Positions 16,349-25,057 are shown, counted from the stretch's first letter. The stretch is DNA of 61,566 nucleotides from Acidimicrobiaceae bacterium (GCA_016845585.1 JAERSO010000072.1:1-61566), one strand, 5' to 3'. Notes: a model not told the origin generated them from the letters alone. Made by a program: numbers and translations.

Positions 16349-17338
16349 TCAGCGCGGGGCTGCAGCAGTGGTGAGATGGCCGACCATGTCGACGTCCACC
16401 ATTTCGGCCGCGACCTTGATCGCATTGGTCATCGCCGCCGCCGAGCTCGATCCATGGGAGATCACGCACACGCCCTTCACCCCGAGCAGCAGGGCACCAC
16501 CCACCGAGTCGGGGTGCAGTTCGTTCACCATCGCGTCGAGTGCGGGGGCGAGCGTGTTGCCCGCCGCACGGGTGTCGTCATCGGTGTCGATCGCCACGAG
16601 CAGGCGACCGATCAGCGCCTGCATGGCGCCTTCGAGCGTCTTGAGCACGACATTGCCGGTGAAGCCGTCGGTGACGATGACGTCGACCTCGGTCGTCATC
16701 ACATCGCGACCCTCGACATTGCCGATCCATTCGGCGCCTGCCGCCAGTCCCCACTCGGGCCGACTGAGGTGTTCCCAGCACTCCTTGACGAACGGGCTGC
16801 CCTTGCCGGCCTCTTCGCCGATGGACAACAGGCCGACGCGGGGCGTCTCGATGCCGAACCGATCGCGGGCATAGACGGAGCCCATCTGGGCGAACTCGAC
16901 CAGCCACTCCGGCTTGCACTCGGCATTGGCGCCGGCGTCGAGCAACGTGGTCGGCTTCGACCCCGGGACCGGGATCGGGGTGGCGATGGCCGGACGGTTG
17001 ATGCCCTTGATCCTGCCCATCCGGAGAAGGGCGGACGCCATCGTGGCGCCGGTGTTGCCGGCGGAGACCATGGCAGAGGCGTTGCCGTCGCGTACGGCCT
17101 CAGCAGCACGCACGAGCGACGAATCCTTCATGCGTCGGACGCTGGTGCCTGGTTCGGCATCCATGGCGATGACTTCCGACGCCTCGATGATCGGAAGGTC
17201 GCCGGTGTCACCCATCTCGTCGGGTCGACCGACGAGCACAACCGGGATGCCCAGTTCGTCCGCGGCGTGACGAGCTCCCGCGATGATTTCGCCGGGCGCG
17301 CGATCGCCGCCCATGGCATCGACCGCGATCGGCAGCAT
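16349..17338 (-). CDS. plsX: Phosphate acyltransferase PlsX
   Basis: A 329-residue enzyme that converts acyl-ACP to acyl-phosphate, the first donor for membrane phospholipid in most bacteria. It starts I-A-V-D-A-M-G-G-D and has the family blocks G-A-N-A-E-C-K-P and G-N-T-G-A-T-M-A. The true start is ATG 17338; the long in-frame arginine-rich extension to 17593 runs through the rpmF gene and is not coding. It is 10 nt after rpmF and before acpP, so co-transcription is likely. Confidence 0.95.
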   Translation of the reverse strand: MLPIAVDAMGGDRAPGEIIAGARHAADELGIPVVLVGRPDEMGDTGDLPIIEASEVIAMDAEPGTSVRRMKDSSLVRAAEAVRDGNASAMVSAGNTGATMASALLRMGRIKGINRPAIATPIPVPGSKPTTLLDAGANAECKPEWLVEFAQMGSVYARDRFGIETPRVGLLSIGEEAGKGSPFVKECWEHLSRPEWGLAAGAEWIGNVEGRDVMTTEVDVIVTDGFTGNVVLKTLEGAMQALIGRLLVAIDTDDDTRAAGNTLAPALDAMVNELHPDSVGGALLLGVKGVCVISHGSSSAAAMTNAIKVAAEMVDVDMVGHLTTAAAPR

Positions 17339-17348
17339 CAGCTGGTGA

Positions 17349-17528
17349 TCAGTCGACGTCGACGGCCTGGCGGCCCGCGTACCAACCACAGTTGCCACAG
17401 GCGCGGTGCGGGCGCTTGGCCGCGCTGCAACGCGGGCAGGTGCTGCGAGCGGTGGTGCCGACGCGCCACGCGGAGGCCTTGCGGCTCCGTGACTTCGACT
17501 TCGACATCTTCTTCTTCGGGACAGCCAT
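17349..17528 (-). CDS. rpmF: 50S ribosomal protein L32
   Basis: A 59-residue basic protein beginning M-A-V-P-K-K-K-M-S-K-S-K with a C-x2-C...C-x2-C zinc ribbon (T-C-P-R-C and C-G-N-C), so it is the zinc-binding form of L32. ATG 17528 follows AGGA with a 7-nt gap. It is a small gene embedded in a longer open frame that runs in from upstream. It sits between the DUF177 gene and plsX, the usual place. Confidence 0.95.
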   Translation of the reverse strand: MAVPKKKMSKSKSRSRKASAWRVGTTARSTCPRCSAAKRPHRACGNCGWYAGRQAVDVD

Positions 17529-17560
17529 GACGTTCCTGCTGACGATCTTGATTCGGTGCG

Positions 17561-17585
17561 TACAAAATGGCCGACAACCGTCGGC
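17561..17585 (-). terminator. Stem-loop with short T run before rpmF
   Basis: On the minus strand GCCGAC-GGTT-GTCGGC (17585 to 17570) is followed by CATTTTGT. It lies in the 91-nt gap between the DUF177 gene and rpmF and could be a weak terminator or an attenuator that separates their expression. Confidence 0.4.
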
Positions 17586-17619
17586 ACGACCACTGAAGGC
17601 TAGCGAGCGAGAGCGGGTT

Positions 17620-18120
17620 TCACTCGTCGAAGCGCAGCTCATCGAGCGCGGCCCACCGGTCGTCTTTCGCCGGTTCGGACTCCTCGAAGGCCCCCGTCGG
17701 GAACCGTTCCGGCTCAGGGCCGACGCAATCGTCGCCGCACAGCGGGGCGAGCGGAAGCGCAAGCAGCGCGACCTCGCGGATCACCGGCGTGAGGTCGATC
17801 CGCTCGTCATTGATCGGCCAGGTCTCCCCGTCGGTTGGATCGTTCTCGAAGATCTCGTGGAAGTCGAGGCGCAGCGGCGTGTCGACGTCATCGAGGCAAC
17901 GTCGGCACGGCGCGCGGGTGGTGCCCGACACCGCGCCGTAGGCGACGATGCCCTCGGTGATCGCCTCGACCGTGAGGGCCACATCGAGCCGGCCGTCGAC
18001 GATCGACCGATCGGCCACCGCCATGTCGTCGAGCGCGAGACTCGCCTCGACGTCGCGCCGGGTGCCGGTGTGGCGCCGGAGTTCGACGATGTCGACGATC
18101 AGCGTGTCGGTGCGGGTCAC
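17620..18120 (-). CDS. DUF177 (YceD) family protein
   Basis: A 166-residue protein of the YceD/DUF177 family that almost always precedes rpmF. Two cysteine pairs are visible: C-R-R-C in the centre and C-G-D-D-C before the acidic tail, typical of the family. YceD homologues are linked to 23S rRNA metabolism. The start is GTG 18120, which overlaps the stop of the upstream gene by 4 nt (GTGA), so translation is coupled. Confidence 0.88.
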   Translation of the reverse strand: MTRTDTLIVDIVELRRHTGTRRDVEASLALDDMAVADRSIVDGRLDVALTVEAITEGIVAYGAVSGTTRAPCRRCLDDVDTPLRLDFHEIFENDPTDGETWPINDERIDLTPVIREVALLALPLAPLCGDDCVGPEPERFPTGAFEESEPAKDDRWAALDELRFDE

Positions 18121-18692
18121 CCGTCGTCCTGATCGAAGAATCCGTCCGCCGGTGGCGGCTCGGTGGCATCCTCGACCGGATCCGCGTCGGATGATTGGGC
18201 GCCTTGGAGTCGCGACCGCCCCGAGGCCACCGTTCGCATCGTGCGCTCCAGCACGATCTCCATCGCCCCGAGCTTCTGGTCACACCAGTCCTCGGTTTCG
18301 AGCTTCAGCTCGCGAGCCTTGTCCTCGGCCTCGGCGATCACGCGGCGTGCCCGCTCCTCCGCGGTTTTGACGAGCTCGGTGCGCTGCACCATCTGCTCGG
18401 CACTGGCGCGCGACGTGGCGATGATCTGATCACCCTCGGCCTGCACCTTGGCCAGGAAGTCGTCGCGCTCCTTGAGCAGCCAGCGCGCGGCCCGAAGCTC
18501 CTCAGGGAGACCCTGCACCGCTGCCTGGAGGACGGCGAGCACCTCGTCCTTGTTGATCATCGACGAGGCGGACAACGGCATCGGCCGTGCTGCCTCGACG
18601 ATCTCGATCGCCTGCCGGAGCAATGACTCGGCCTGGGGCGCTCGATACTCGGGAGGCCGCTCCCCCATCGCGTCCGGGCCGAGAGCACTCAT
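18117..18692 (-). CDS. Coiled-coil protein of the coaD-DUF177 locus
   Basis: A 191-residue protein with a central coiled coil of Ala, Glu and Arg heptads (about residues 70-150) and an acidic, proline-containing tail. It has no membrane segment. It corresponds in place and type to the conserved actinobacterial coiled-coil gene between coaD and the yceD homologue (Rv2927c in M. tuberculosis), whose function is not settled. Both ends overlap neighbours by 4 nt (ATGA with coaD, GTGA with DUF177), so the three are one translational unit. Resemblance to ATP synthase subunit b is only coiled-coil composition. Confidence 0.75.
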   Translation of the reverse strand: MSALGPDAMGERPPEYRAPQAESLLRQAIEIVEAARPMPLSASSMINKDEVLAVLQAAVQGLPEELRAARWLLKERDDFLAKVQAEGDQIIATSRASAEQMVQRTELVKTAEERARRVIAEAEDKARELKLETEDWCDQKLGAMEIVLERTMRTVASGRSRLQGAQSSDADPVEDATEPPPADGFFDQDDG

Positions 18693-19168
18693 CGATACAG
18701 GTCCGCGATGCGCTTGTTGACGGACTCGGGGACCATCGAACTCACATCGCCGCCGAACCGGGCGATCTCACGGATGAACTTCGACGCCAGGAACGAGCTC
18801 CGAGACGCCGACGGGATGAACAGCGTGTGGACACCCGACACGGCGTTGTTCATCTGGGCCATCTGCAGTTCGTTCTCGAAATCCGAGACGGCACGGAGTC
18901 CCTTGATGATGAAGTCACAGTTCATGTCCTTGGCGAGATCGACCACCAGCGACGAGAACATCGTGACTTCCACGTTCTCCAGGTGCGCCACCGACTCGCA
19001 GAGCATGTCCTGGCGGATGTCGAGCTCGAAGGTGCCGCTGCCCTTCTGCGGGTTGCGCATGGCAGCGACGACGACCTCGTCGAACAGCGTTGCGGCCGTC
19101 TCGATGATCTCGATATGGCCGTTGTGCACAGGATCGAACGACCCGGGATACAGAACGCGAGTGGCCAC
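18689..19168 (-). CDS. coaD: Phosphopantetheine adenylyltransferase
   Basis: A 159-residue enzyme joining AMP from ATP to 4'-phosphopantetheine in coenzyme A synthesis. The nucleotidyltransferase motif Y-P-G-S-F-D-P-V-H-N-G-H (residues 7-18) and the second motif S-S-F-L-A-S-K-F-I-R are present. The length is normal. The start is GTG 19168, three nucleotides past the rsmD stop codon. Operon with rsmD and the coiled-coil gene. Confidence 0.96.
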   Translation of the reverse strand: MATRVLYPGSFDPVHNGHIEIIETAATLFDEVVVAAMRNPQKGSGTFELDIRQDMLCESVAHLENVEVTMFSSLVVDLAKDMNCDFIIKGLRAVSDFENELQMAQMNNAVSGVHTLFIPSASRSSFLASKFIREIARFGGDVSSMVPESVNKRIADLYR

Positions 19169-19171
19169 GGT

Positions 19172-19717
19172 TCACTTGCCTCCAAGGCTTTGGCCCGCGG
19201 TTGCGAGCGTCACCACGGTACCCCCGTAGCGCTTCAGCCGGTGTATCTCCCACGACTCCGGGATGTCCACCTCACGGTCCGACTCGATCACCACCAGCGC
19301 ACCCTCGAGCGCCGTGCCGATCTCAGTGAGGAGCGCGTCCCATTCGTCGAACCCGTAGGGCGGGTCGAGCAGCACCAGATCATGGCCGTCGGCACGGCCG
19401 AGGTAGCCGAATGCCGCGCCGGGAACGACCCGGGTCCGGTGCTCGAATTCAAGGGCTTCGACATTGTCGCGGATCGCATCCAATGCATCACGGTCGGTCT
19501 CCACGAAGGTGACGTGTGCGGCACCGCGAGACAATGCCTCGAAGCCCAGCGCACCCGAGCCCGCGAACAGGTCGAGGACGTCGGCCTCGTCGATCGCGTC
19601 GTACGAGTACAACGAATTGAAGATCGCCTCTCGGACACGTTCGCTCGTCGGACGCGTCGAATCCCCGTGAGGGACGACGAGTTTTCGACCACCAGCGGTT
19701 CCGGCCACGATGCGCAT
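19172..19717 (-). CDS. rsmD: 16S rRNA (guanine966-N2)-methyltransferase RsmD
   Basis: A 181-residue SAM-dependent methyltransferase. The N-terminal block R-I-V-A-G-T-A-G-G-R and T-R-P-T-S-E-R-V-R-E-A, the SAM motif D-L-F-A-G-S-G-A-L-G, and the catalytic D-P-P-Y are all present. It is next to coaD, as in many bacteria. It is divergent from the small zinc-ribbon gene. Confidence 0.95.
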   Translation of the reverse strand: MRIVAGTAGGRKLVVPHGDSTRPTSERVREAIFNSLYSYDAIDEADVLDLFAGSGALGFEALSRGAAHVTFVETDRDALDAIRDNVEALEFEHRTRVVPGAAFGYLGRADGHDLVLLDPPYGFDEWDALLTEIGTALEGALVVIESDREVDIPESWEIHRLKRYGGTVVTLATAGQSLGGK

Positions 19718-19742
19718 GGCGACCAGTGTGGCGGGTGCGGGA

Positions 19743-19748
19743 TACGGT
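19743..19748 (+). promoter_or_regulatory. -10-like box for the zinc-ribbon gene (leaderless)
   Basis: TACGGT ends 7 nt before GTG 19756 and there is no ribosome site. Confidence 0.5.
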
Positions 19749-19755
19749 CACGCCC

Positions 19756-19956
19756 GTGAGCGCCGGACAATCTTCCGTTCCCAAGACGATCGTGTGCGTC
19801 GACTGTGGAGGCACGTGTCATCTGATCAGCTACGAACCCGACGAAGGCTTCGCCGCAGGCGACATCATCGCGTTCCGCTGTGCCGACTGCCTGGACCGTT
19901 GGGATCTCGAACTCACGGCTGAGGATCTCGACCCGAACGCCGGGCGCGGCGACTGA
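19756..19956 (+). CDS. Small zinc-ribbon protein
   Basis: A 66-residue protein with two cysteine pairs, C-V-D-C-G-G-T-C and C-A-D-C, that fit a zinc ribbon, followed by an acidic tail. GTG 19756 is chosen from the TACGGT box 7 nt upstream; a GTG at 19726 would add ten nonconserved residues. It is divergent from rsmD and converges on recG. I do not recognise a function. Confidence 0.65.
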   Translation: MSAGQSSVPKTIVCVDCGGTCHLISYEPDEGFAAGDIIAFRCADCLDRWDLELTAEDLDPNAGRGD

Positions 19957-19978
19957 TCAGGCCCAAGCCTTCGTCCAC

Positions 19979-22117
19979 TCAGTCCTTCATCAAGAAGTCG
20001 GCATCGTCCTCACCCAGGACGAGTTCGAGCTCCTCGGCCAGGCCGGCGTGTGCCTCCAGCTCAGGATCGGCATCGATGATCTCGATCGCGACCTCGCGAG
20101 CCTTCGCGACCCATTCCTTGTCGCGGCGAAGCGAGGCGAGCTTCAGATCGTTTCGCCCCTTCTGGCGCTCACCCATGATCGTTCCCTCACCACGCAGATC
20201 GAGGTCGACCTCGGCCAACTCGAACCCGTCGGTGGTGGCGACGAGCGCCTCGAGCCGGGCTTCGCCATCGCTGGTCGTCGGTTCCCCCACGAGGTAGCAG
20301 CGGCTGGCGTGTGCTCCACGACCGACGCGGCCGCGCAACTGGTGGAGTTGGGCGATGCCGAACCGATCAGCGTCGAGAATCACCATGACGGTTGCGTTCG
20401 GGACGTCGACACCGACCTCGATCACAGTGGTGGCCACGAGGACGTCCAGCTTCCCGGCGCGAAACAGGCTCATCGTGGCCTCCTTCTCGGCCGGCGTCAC
20501 CCGTCCGTGGAGCAGGCCGAGTCGGAGATCGCTCAGCTCGCCGGCGTGGAGCGCGGCGTAGGTGTCCTCGGCGGAGCGCACGTCGATCGCCTCGCTCTCG
20601 TCGATGAGCGGGCACACGACATATGCCTGGCGACCTTCGGCGACGTTGTCGCGGACGACCGCCCACACGGCATCTTCGTCCGTGTCCGTGCGGGCCCAGA
20701 TGGTCTCGATCGGCGTGCGTCCCGGCGGGAGTTCGTCGAGCACACTCACATCGAGGTCGCCGTAGACCGTCATGGCCGCCGTCCTCGGGATCGGCGTGGC
20801 GGTCATGACCAGCACGTCGGGCGCTGCGGCCTCATCGCCCTTGTCCCGCAGCGCCGCCCGCTGCTCGACACCGAACCGGTGCTGCTCGTCGATCACCACC
20901 ACACCGAGGTTCGCGTACTCGACCTTGTCCTGGATGAGCGCATGCGTGCCGATGACGATGTCGACCTTGCCGGTGACCATGTCGGCCAGGATCTTGCGAC
21001 GGTCCGCCGCGCCGACCCGGTTGGCGAGCAGTTCGACTCGCAGCGGCCGATCTCCCATGAGCGTTGTCGGATCCGGCACGCTCAGATCCCCGAGCATGGC
21101 CGTGACGCCGAGGTGGTGCTGTTCGGCCAGCACTTCCGTCGGAGCCATGAGTGCGCCCTGATAGCCCCCCTGCACGGCAACGAGGAGTGAATTGACCGCC
21201 ACCAGGGTCTTGCCGGAGCCGACGTCGCCCTGCAGGAGACGGTGCATGGGCCGGGCGAGCGCGAGATCCTGATCGATCTCTGCGATCGCTCGCCGCTGGG
21301 CGGCGGTGAGTGGGAACGGCAGGCGCTCGTGGAAGCGATCCACGAGTTCGTCCTGGACCCGGTGCGCGAGACCGGCCGTTTCGCGCTCGATGCGCCGCTT
21401 GCGTCGCACGAGTTCGAGTTGCACTCGAAGCAGCTCGTCGAAGACCAGACGACGGCGCGCTTCGTCCTTCTCGGCGAGCGACTCCGGAGCATGGATACCG
21501 AGAAGCGCTGCCTCGCGCGTGACGAAATCGAATCGGTCGAGCACGGGTTCCGGCACGGGATCGGCGAATCCACGGGGCCGACAACGAGCGATCGCCTCCT
21601 CCATGAAGTTCGCGAGGTCAGATGTCATGAGTCCCGCCTTCTCCGACTGCGGATAGACGGGCACGATGCGTCCGGTCTGGTTGCCGACCAGGTCGACCAC
21701 CGGAGAGGTCATCTGCCACGCACCGCGATAGACGTCGGCCTTGCCGTGGACCAGCACCTCCATCCCTGGCTTGAGCTGTCGTTCACGCCACCGCTGGTTG
21801 AAGAAGGTCAGCGAGAGCTTGCCGGTGCCGTCGCCGATCACGACATTGGTGAGGGTGCGGCGACCTCTGATCTGCCGGGTGCTCGCGCTGCGGACCTCAC
21901 CCAGGATCGTGGCCTCGTCACCGGGCACCAGCTCCCCGATCTGCGCCTGCCGCGTGCGGTCGAGATAGCGGCGCGGGTAGTGCTGAAGCAGGTCGAGCAG
22001 GGTCTCGATCTCGTGGATCGCCAAGCCCTGCGCCTTCTTCTCGCCGACGCCACGCAGACGGTCGACGGGGATCTCGGCGAGATCCCGGAACGTGAGCGCG
22101 GGATCGCCCGCCGGCAC
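19979..22117 (-). CDS. recG: ATP-dependent DNA helicase RecG
   Basis: A 712-residue helicase that rewinds stalled replication forks and processes branched DNA. The wedge/OB domain (about 60-160) is followed by helicase domain 1 with Walker A G-D-V-G-S-G-K-T and the D-E-Q-H box, and by helicase domain 2 with H-G-R, V-I-E-V-G-V-D-V-P-N-A and Q-L-R-G-R-V-G-R. The C-terminal part I-M-G-E-R-Q-K-G matches the RecG tail. The start is GTG 22117, 6 nt after the DAK-domain gene, and the pair is probably co-transcribed. Confidence 0.96.
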   Translation of the reverse strand: MPAGDPALTFRDLAEIPVDRLRGVGEKKAQGLAIHEIETLLDLLQHYPRRYLDRTRQAQIGELVPGDEATILGEVRSASTRQIRGRRTLTNVVIGDGTGKLSLTFFNQRWRERQLKPGMEVLVHGKADVYRGAWQMTSPVVDLVGNQTGRIVPVYPQSEKAGLMTSDLANFMEEAIARCRPRGFADPVPEPVLDRFDFVTREAALLGIHAPESLAEKDEARRRLVFDELLRVQLELVRRKRRIERETAGLAHRVQDELVDRFHERLPFPLTAAQRRAIAEIDQDLALARPMHRLLQGDVGSGKTLVAVNSLLVAVQGGYQGALMAPTEVLAEQHHLGVTAMLGDLSVPDPTTLMGDRPLRVELLANRVGAADRRKILADMVTGKVDIVIGTHALIQDKVEYANLGVVVIDEQHRFGVEQRAALRDKGDEAAAPDVLVMTATPIPRTAAMTVYGDLDVSVLDELPPGRTPIETIWARTDTDEDAVWAVVRDNVAEGRQAYVVCPLIDESEAIDVRSAEDTYAALHAGELSDLRLGLLHGRVTPAEKEATMSLFRAGKLDVLVATTVIEVGVDVPNATVMVILDADRFGIAQLHQLRGRVGRGAHASRCYLVGEPTTSDGEARLEALVATTDGFELAEVDLDLRGEGTIMGERQKGRNDLKLASLRRDKEWVAKAREVAIEIIDADPELEAHAGLAEELELVLGEDDADFLMKD

Positions 22118-22123
22118 CGGCGG

Positions 22124-23758
22124 CTACTCCAACCCGAAGTAGTACGGGTACAACGGCTGGCCGCCGGCGTGCACCTCGACCTCGACATCAGCGTGGTTCT
22201 CCGCCACCCAGGCCTCGATCTCTGCGGTGGCGTCCGCGTCGGCACCCTGACCGGCGATGACGGTCAGCAGTTCGTGATCTTCGTCGATCATGTGCGCCAG
22301 GAGGCCGGTCGCCGCCGCCGCCATCGTTTCGCGTACCGAGACGATGCCCGCACGGGCGATGCCGATCCAGTCGCCGGATGCGATCGGACCGGCGTCAGAG
22401 GTGGAGTCGCGAACGGCCTGCGTGACCTCACCGGCGGCGACACCTTCGGCGGTGGCAGCCATGTTGCCGGCATTCGACTCGGCGGTGGCCTGCGGGTCGT
22501 AGGCCATCAGGCTGGCGATCCCCTCGGCGATACCGCGGGTGGGCACGACCCGGACGGTGCGGCTCGTCTGGGCATCGACCTGTTCGGCGACCGGGATGAT
22601 GTTCTTGTTGTTGGGGAGGATGACCACCTCGGGGGCGGGCACGCTCTCGACCGCCTCGACGAGGTCAGCGGTTGACGGGTTCATCGACTGACCGCCGGTG
22701 ACCACCGCGTGAACCCCCATCGACTTGAGGATGGACACGACCCCGGAGCCGATGGCAACCGCCACCACCGCGGTGGGGACCGGGTCGCCGCTCACGACGC
22801 CGGTGTCGGCCATTCCGGCCTGGACCCGATCACGTTCCTCGAGCTCCTCGAGCAGATCGGTGACACGGATCTTGTGGGGACGGCCGACATCGATCCCGCA
22901 CTCGATCGCGGCGCCGATGTCGTCACAGTGAATGTGGCAGTTGAAGATTCCGTCACCACCGACAACGACGATCGAGTCACCGACCTCGGCCCAGGCGGAC
23001 TTGAAGCCGTCGATCAGGTCATCAGGCGCGTCGAGCAGGAACATGACCTCATAGCGCAGGTCGGCGATACCCGGCTCATGGTCGTCGCCTTCGGGACGGA
23101 TGGGTTCGGCCGGTGGCGCGGTCAGGGACGGCTCGGGCATGGCGCGCCCGTCGGCGACGTGCAACGCCGCGTCGAGGAAGAGAAGGAGGCCGGCGCCACC
23201 GGCGTCGACCACGCCCGCATCGGCGAGCACCTGGAGCAGGGTGGGCGTGCGCTCGAGGCTGGCGCCGCCCTCGTCGCTGGCGGCGTCGAGCACACCGACC
23301 AGGTCGCGTCCCTCGCCGGCAGCGAGCACTGCGGCCTCGCCGGCTTCGCGGACCACGGTGAGAATCGTTCCTTCGACGGGATTGCCGACCGCGCCGTACG
23401 CACCCTTTGCCGCGGCGGCGAGAGCCTCCGCGAACAAGGTCCCGTCGACCTCGTCGTGCCCTGCGATGACGCCGACCAACCCACGCAGGATCTGGCTCAT
23501 GATGACGCCGCTGTTACCCCGCGCACCCATGAGGCTGCCGTGCGCGATCGCCTGGCAGACGCCGGCCATGTCGGCACCGGCCGAGTCGAGCTCGTCGACC
23601 ACGGATCGCAGGGTCAACGACATGTTCGTGCCGGTATCGCCGTCGGGTACGGGATAGACGTTCAGGTTGTTGATCACTTCACGATGGTCGTTCAGTGCGT
23701 CGCGGAACGCGACCACCACGGCACGAAGGGAAGCGGCGTCGAAGGTGGATCTGGGCAC
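22124..23758 (-). CDS. DAK2-domain kinase, FakA/YloV-like
   Basis: A 544-residue protein. The N-terminal DAK-type kinase domain has N-V-Y-P-V-P-D-G-D-T-G-T-N-M (metal and nucleotide site) and the H-G-S-L-M-G-A-R-G-N-S-G-V loop. The C-terminal half matches the DegV-like part of FakA/YloV proteins. In Firmicutes FakA phosphorylates fatty acids bound to FakB; a FakB is not seen here. The start GTG 23758 has a TACCAT box 8 nt upstream. It lies upstream of recG, a conserved pairing; rpmB, often next to it, is missing here. Confidence 0.88.
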   Translation of the reverse strand: MPRSTFDAASLRAVVVAFRDALNDHREVINNLNVYPVPDGDTGTNMSLTLRSVVDELDSAGADMAGVCQAIAHGSLMGARGNSGVIMSQILRGLVGVIAGHDEVDGTLFAEALAAAAKGAYGAVGNPVEGTILTVVREAGEAAVLAAGEGRDLVGVLDAASDEGGASLERTPTLLQVLADAGVVDAGGAGLLLFLDAALHVADGRAMPEPSLTAPPAEPIRPEGDDHEPGIADLRYEVMFLLDAPDDLIDGFKSAWAEVGDSIVVVGGDGIFNCHIHCDDIGAAIECGIDVGRPHKIRVTDLLEELEERDRVQAGMADTGVVSGDPVPTAVVAVAIGSGVVSILKSMGVHAVVTGGQSMNPSTADLVEAVESVPAPEVVILPNNKNIIPVAEQVDAQTSRTVRVVPTRGIAEGIASLMAYDPQATAESNAGNMAATAEGVAAGEVTQAVRDSTSDAGPIASGDWIGIARAGIVSVRETMAAAATGLLAHMIDEDHELLTVIAGQGADADATAEIEAWVAENHADVEVEVHAGGQPLYPYYFGLE

Positions 23759-23766
23759 GGGTTCGG

Positions 23767-23772
23767 ATGGTA
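23767..23772 (-). promoter_or_regulatory. -10-like box for the DAK2-domain gene (leaderless)
   Basis: TACCAT on the minus strand, 8 nt before GTG 23758. Confidence 0.45.
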
Positions 23773-23807
23773 CCGGCTCCGCGTCGCCGGTCGCCGCTTC
23801 AGCCAGC

Positions 23808-23813
23808 TACGCT
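23808..23813 (+). promoter_or_regulatory. -10-like box for the cold-shock-like gene (leaderless)
   Basis: TACGCT ends 8 nt before ATG 23822. Confidence 0.45.
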
Positions 23814-23821
23814 GCCCACTC

Positions 23822-24043
23822 ATGCAGGGTGTGATCAAGAGCTTCGACCCAGGATCCGGCGACGGCGTCCTCGTCGACGAGAGCAACTTCAACGACATCG
23901 ATCTGGCCGGAGACGCTCTCGAGGGCTCGATCTTTCGGATGCTCCGCCCCGGTCAACGTGTGCAGTACACCCTCGACGACGACGGCCGCGCCACGACCCT
24001 GCGCCTCGGCTCCGAAGTCGACATGACCACCCCCGACCTCTAA
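23822..24043 (+). CDS. Small cold-shock-fold-like protein without RNP motifs
   Basis: A 73-residue acidic protein that begins M-Q-G-V-I-K-S-F and has the strand pattern of a cold-shock domain, including F-R-M-L-R-P-G-Q-R-V-Q-Y. The RNA-binding motifs K-G-F-G-F-I and V-F-V-H are replaced by G-D-G-V-L-V and D-I-D-L, so it lacks the aromatic surface that binds nucleic acid. It is divergent from the DAK gene. It may be a protein-binding OB fold. The resemblance is judged by eye and is moderate. Confidence 0.6.
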   Translation: MQGVIKSFDPGSGDGVLVDESNFNDIDLAGDALEGSIFRMLRPGQRVQYTLDDDGRATTLRLGSEVDMTTPDL

Positions 24044-24051
24044 CCCCCAGC

Positions 24052-24085
24052 GTTTCCCGACGACGAAGTCGGCGCTGCGCCGACC
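24052..24085. repeat. Left outer palindromic repeat (L1) of the endonuclease island
   Basis: GTTTCCCGACGACGAA followed by the hairpin GTCGGCG-CTG-CGCCGAC (24068-24084). Its reverse complement matches the repeat at 25116-25150 almost base for base, including TTCGTCGTCGGGAAAC. It follows the cold-shock-like stop codon by 8 nt. Confidence 0.85.
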
Positions 24086-24110
24086 AACCCGTCAGAGATT
24101 CAGCGCTTGA

Positions 24111-24161
24111 GGTTTCGTGACGTCGAAGTCGCCGTTGGGCCGACGAAGTCGTCACGAAACC
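24111..24161. repeat. Left inner palindromic repeat (L2), overlapping the endonuclease gene end
   Basis: An 11-bp perfect inverted repeat GGTTTCGTGAC (24111-24121) and GTCACGAAACC (24151-24161) encloses GAAGTCG...CCGACGAAG. It aligns over 51 bp with the right inner repeat (25161-25211) and shares GTTTC-N8-GAAGTCG-N8-CCGAC with L1. The last codons and the TGA stop of the endonuclease gene (24152-24154) are part of it. Confidence 0.85.
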
Positions 24162-25057
24162 GCCCGGAGTGCTTCACGGACCTCGCGCACCACGCCAAAC
24201 GGTCGATCGCGCAGGTCGGCGGCCGTGAATCGCAGAACCGTCCATCCATGCAGGACGAAGGCATTCTGCCGCGAACGATCGCGCTCGAACTGTGACTTCT
24301 CGGAGTGCGGGGCGAAACCGTCGTACTCGATTGCCACTCGTTCACGCGGATAGGCGAGGTCGATGCGGAAGTCCTGCCGCTGGAATCGAACCTCGTACTG
24401 GGTTTCCGGGATCGGCAAGCCGCTACGGGTCAGCAGGGAGTAGAGCTCCAGCTCCGGGCCGGACTCGACCGCCGCGCTGGGCATCTCCTCGAGCACGGTA
24501 CGAAGCGGACCAACACCGTCTCGACCCTGCCGGCCGACTCGGTCGACGTACGCCGCGAGCGCCGATCGTGTCGTCATTTCGGTGGCGACAGCGTGGTAGA
24601 CGAGGCGACGCAACTCGACGGGACCGACGAGCAGGCCGACGTCACAGAGTGTTCGCTCGAGCCGGGTGACTGCGATCCCCTCGATGACCTCGACATCGCT
24701 CTCGCACAGATCGAGGGACCGGTGGACGACGACACCCGCGAGCACGAGGTAGTGCGGGTAACGCACGGAGACCTCGACCACGTCGGCGCCGGTCCAGAGA
24801 TCCCCGAAGACCAGCGCGGCCCGATGACTGACGACCGCCTTTCCCTTCGCGGCGAGCGAGGCAGCCATGACACGTTGATGCCAGGAGTCGGTGTGCCCGA
24901 ACACGACGTAGACGCCGCGGTGCACTCGCGTGAGGACACCGGCTTTCACCAGGGTCGAGATCGTGTCCTTGGACTCGCCGAGTGTCCGCAGCTGTTCGAC
25001 GGTGAGGAGGCCTTGTTGTGCCGCGGCCTCCTGAGCGAGCACATTGATGCTCTGCAT
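24152..25057 (-). CDS. AbiEi-type winged-helix plus DUF559/Vsr-like endonuclease domain protein
   Basis: A 301-residue protein. The N-terminal 60 residues (G-L-L-T-V-E-Q-L-R-T-L-G, then R-V-H-R-G-V-Y) match the AbiEi antitoxin-like winged helix found in many actinobacterial proteins. The C-terminal 100 residues match DUF559, a Vsr-type PD-(D/E)xK nuclease fold: D-F-R-I-D-L-A-Y, V-A-I-E-Y-D-G, and F-E-R-D-R-S-R-Q-N then W-T-V-L-R-F-T. Catalytic acid residues look intact. ATG 25057 is chosen; an open extension to 25177 only translates the flanking repeat. It is enclosed by inverted pairs of palindromes, which suggests a moved cargo gene. Substrate and role are unknown. Confidence 0.8.
   Translation of the reverse strand: MQSINVLAQEAAAQQGLLTVEQLRTLGESKDTISTLVKAGVLTRVHRGVYVVFGHTDSWHQRVMAASLAAKGKAVVSHRAALVFGDLWTGADVVEVSVRYPHYLVLAGVVVHRSLDLCESDVEVIEGIAVTRLERTLCDVGLLVGPVELRRLVYHAVATEMTTRSALAAYVDRVGRQGRDGVGPLRTVLEEMPSAAVESGPELELYSLLTRSGLPIPETQYEVRFQRQDFRIDLAYPRERVAIEYDGFAPHSEKSQFERDRSRQNAFVLHGWTVLRFTAADLRDRPFGVVREVREALRAVS

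Noticed and set aside
24058-24177. Extra N- and C-terminal coding sequence through the palindromic repeats
   Set aside because: Open frames there only translate the repeat DNA and share no conserved residues with the protein family.
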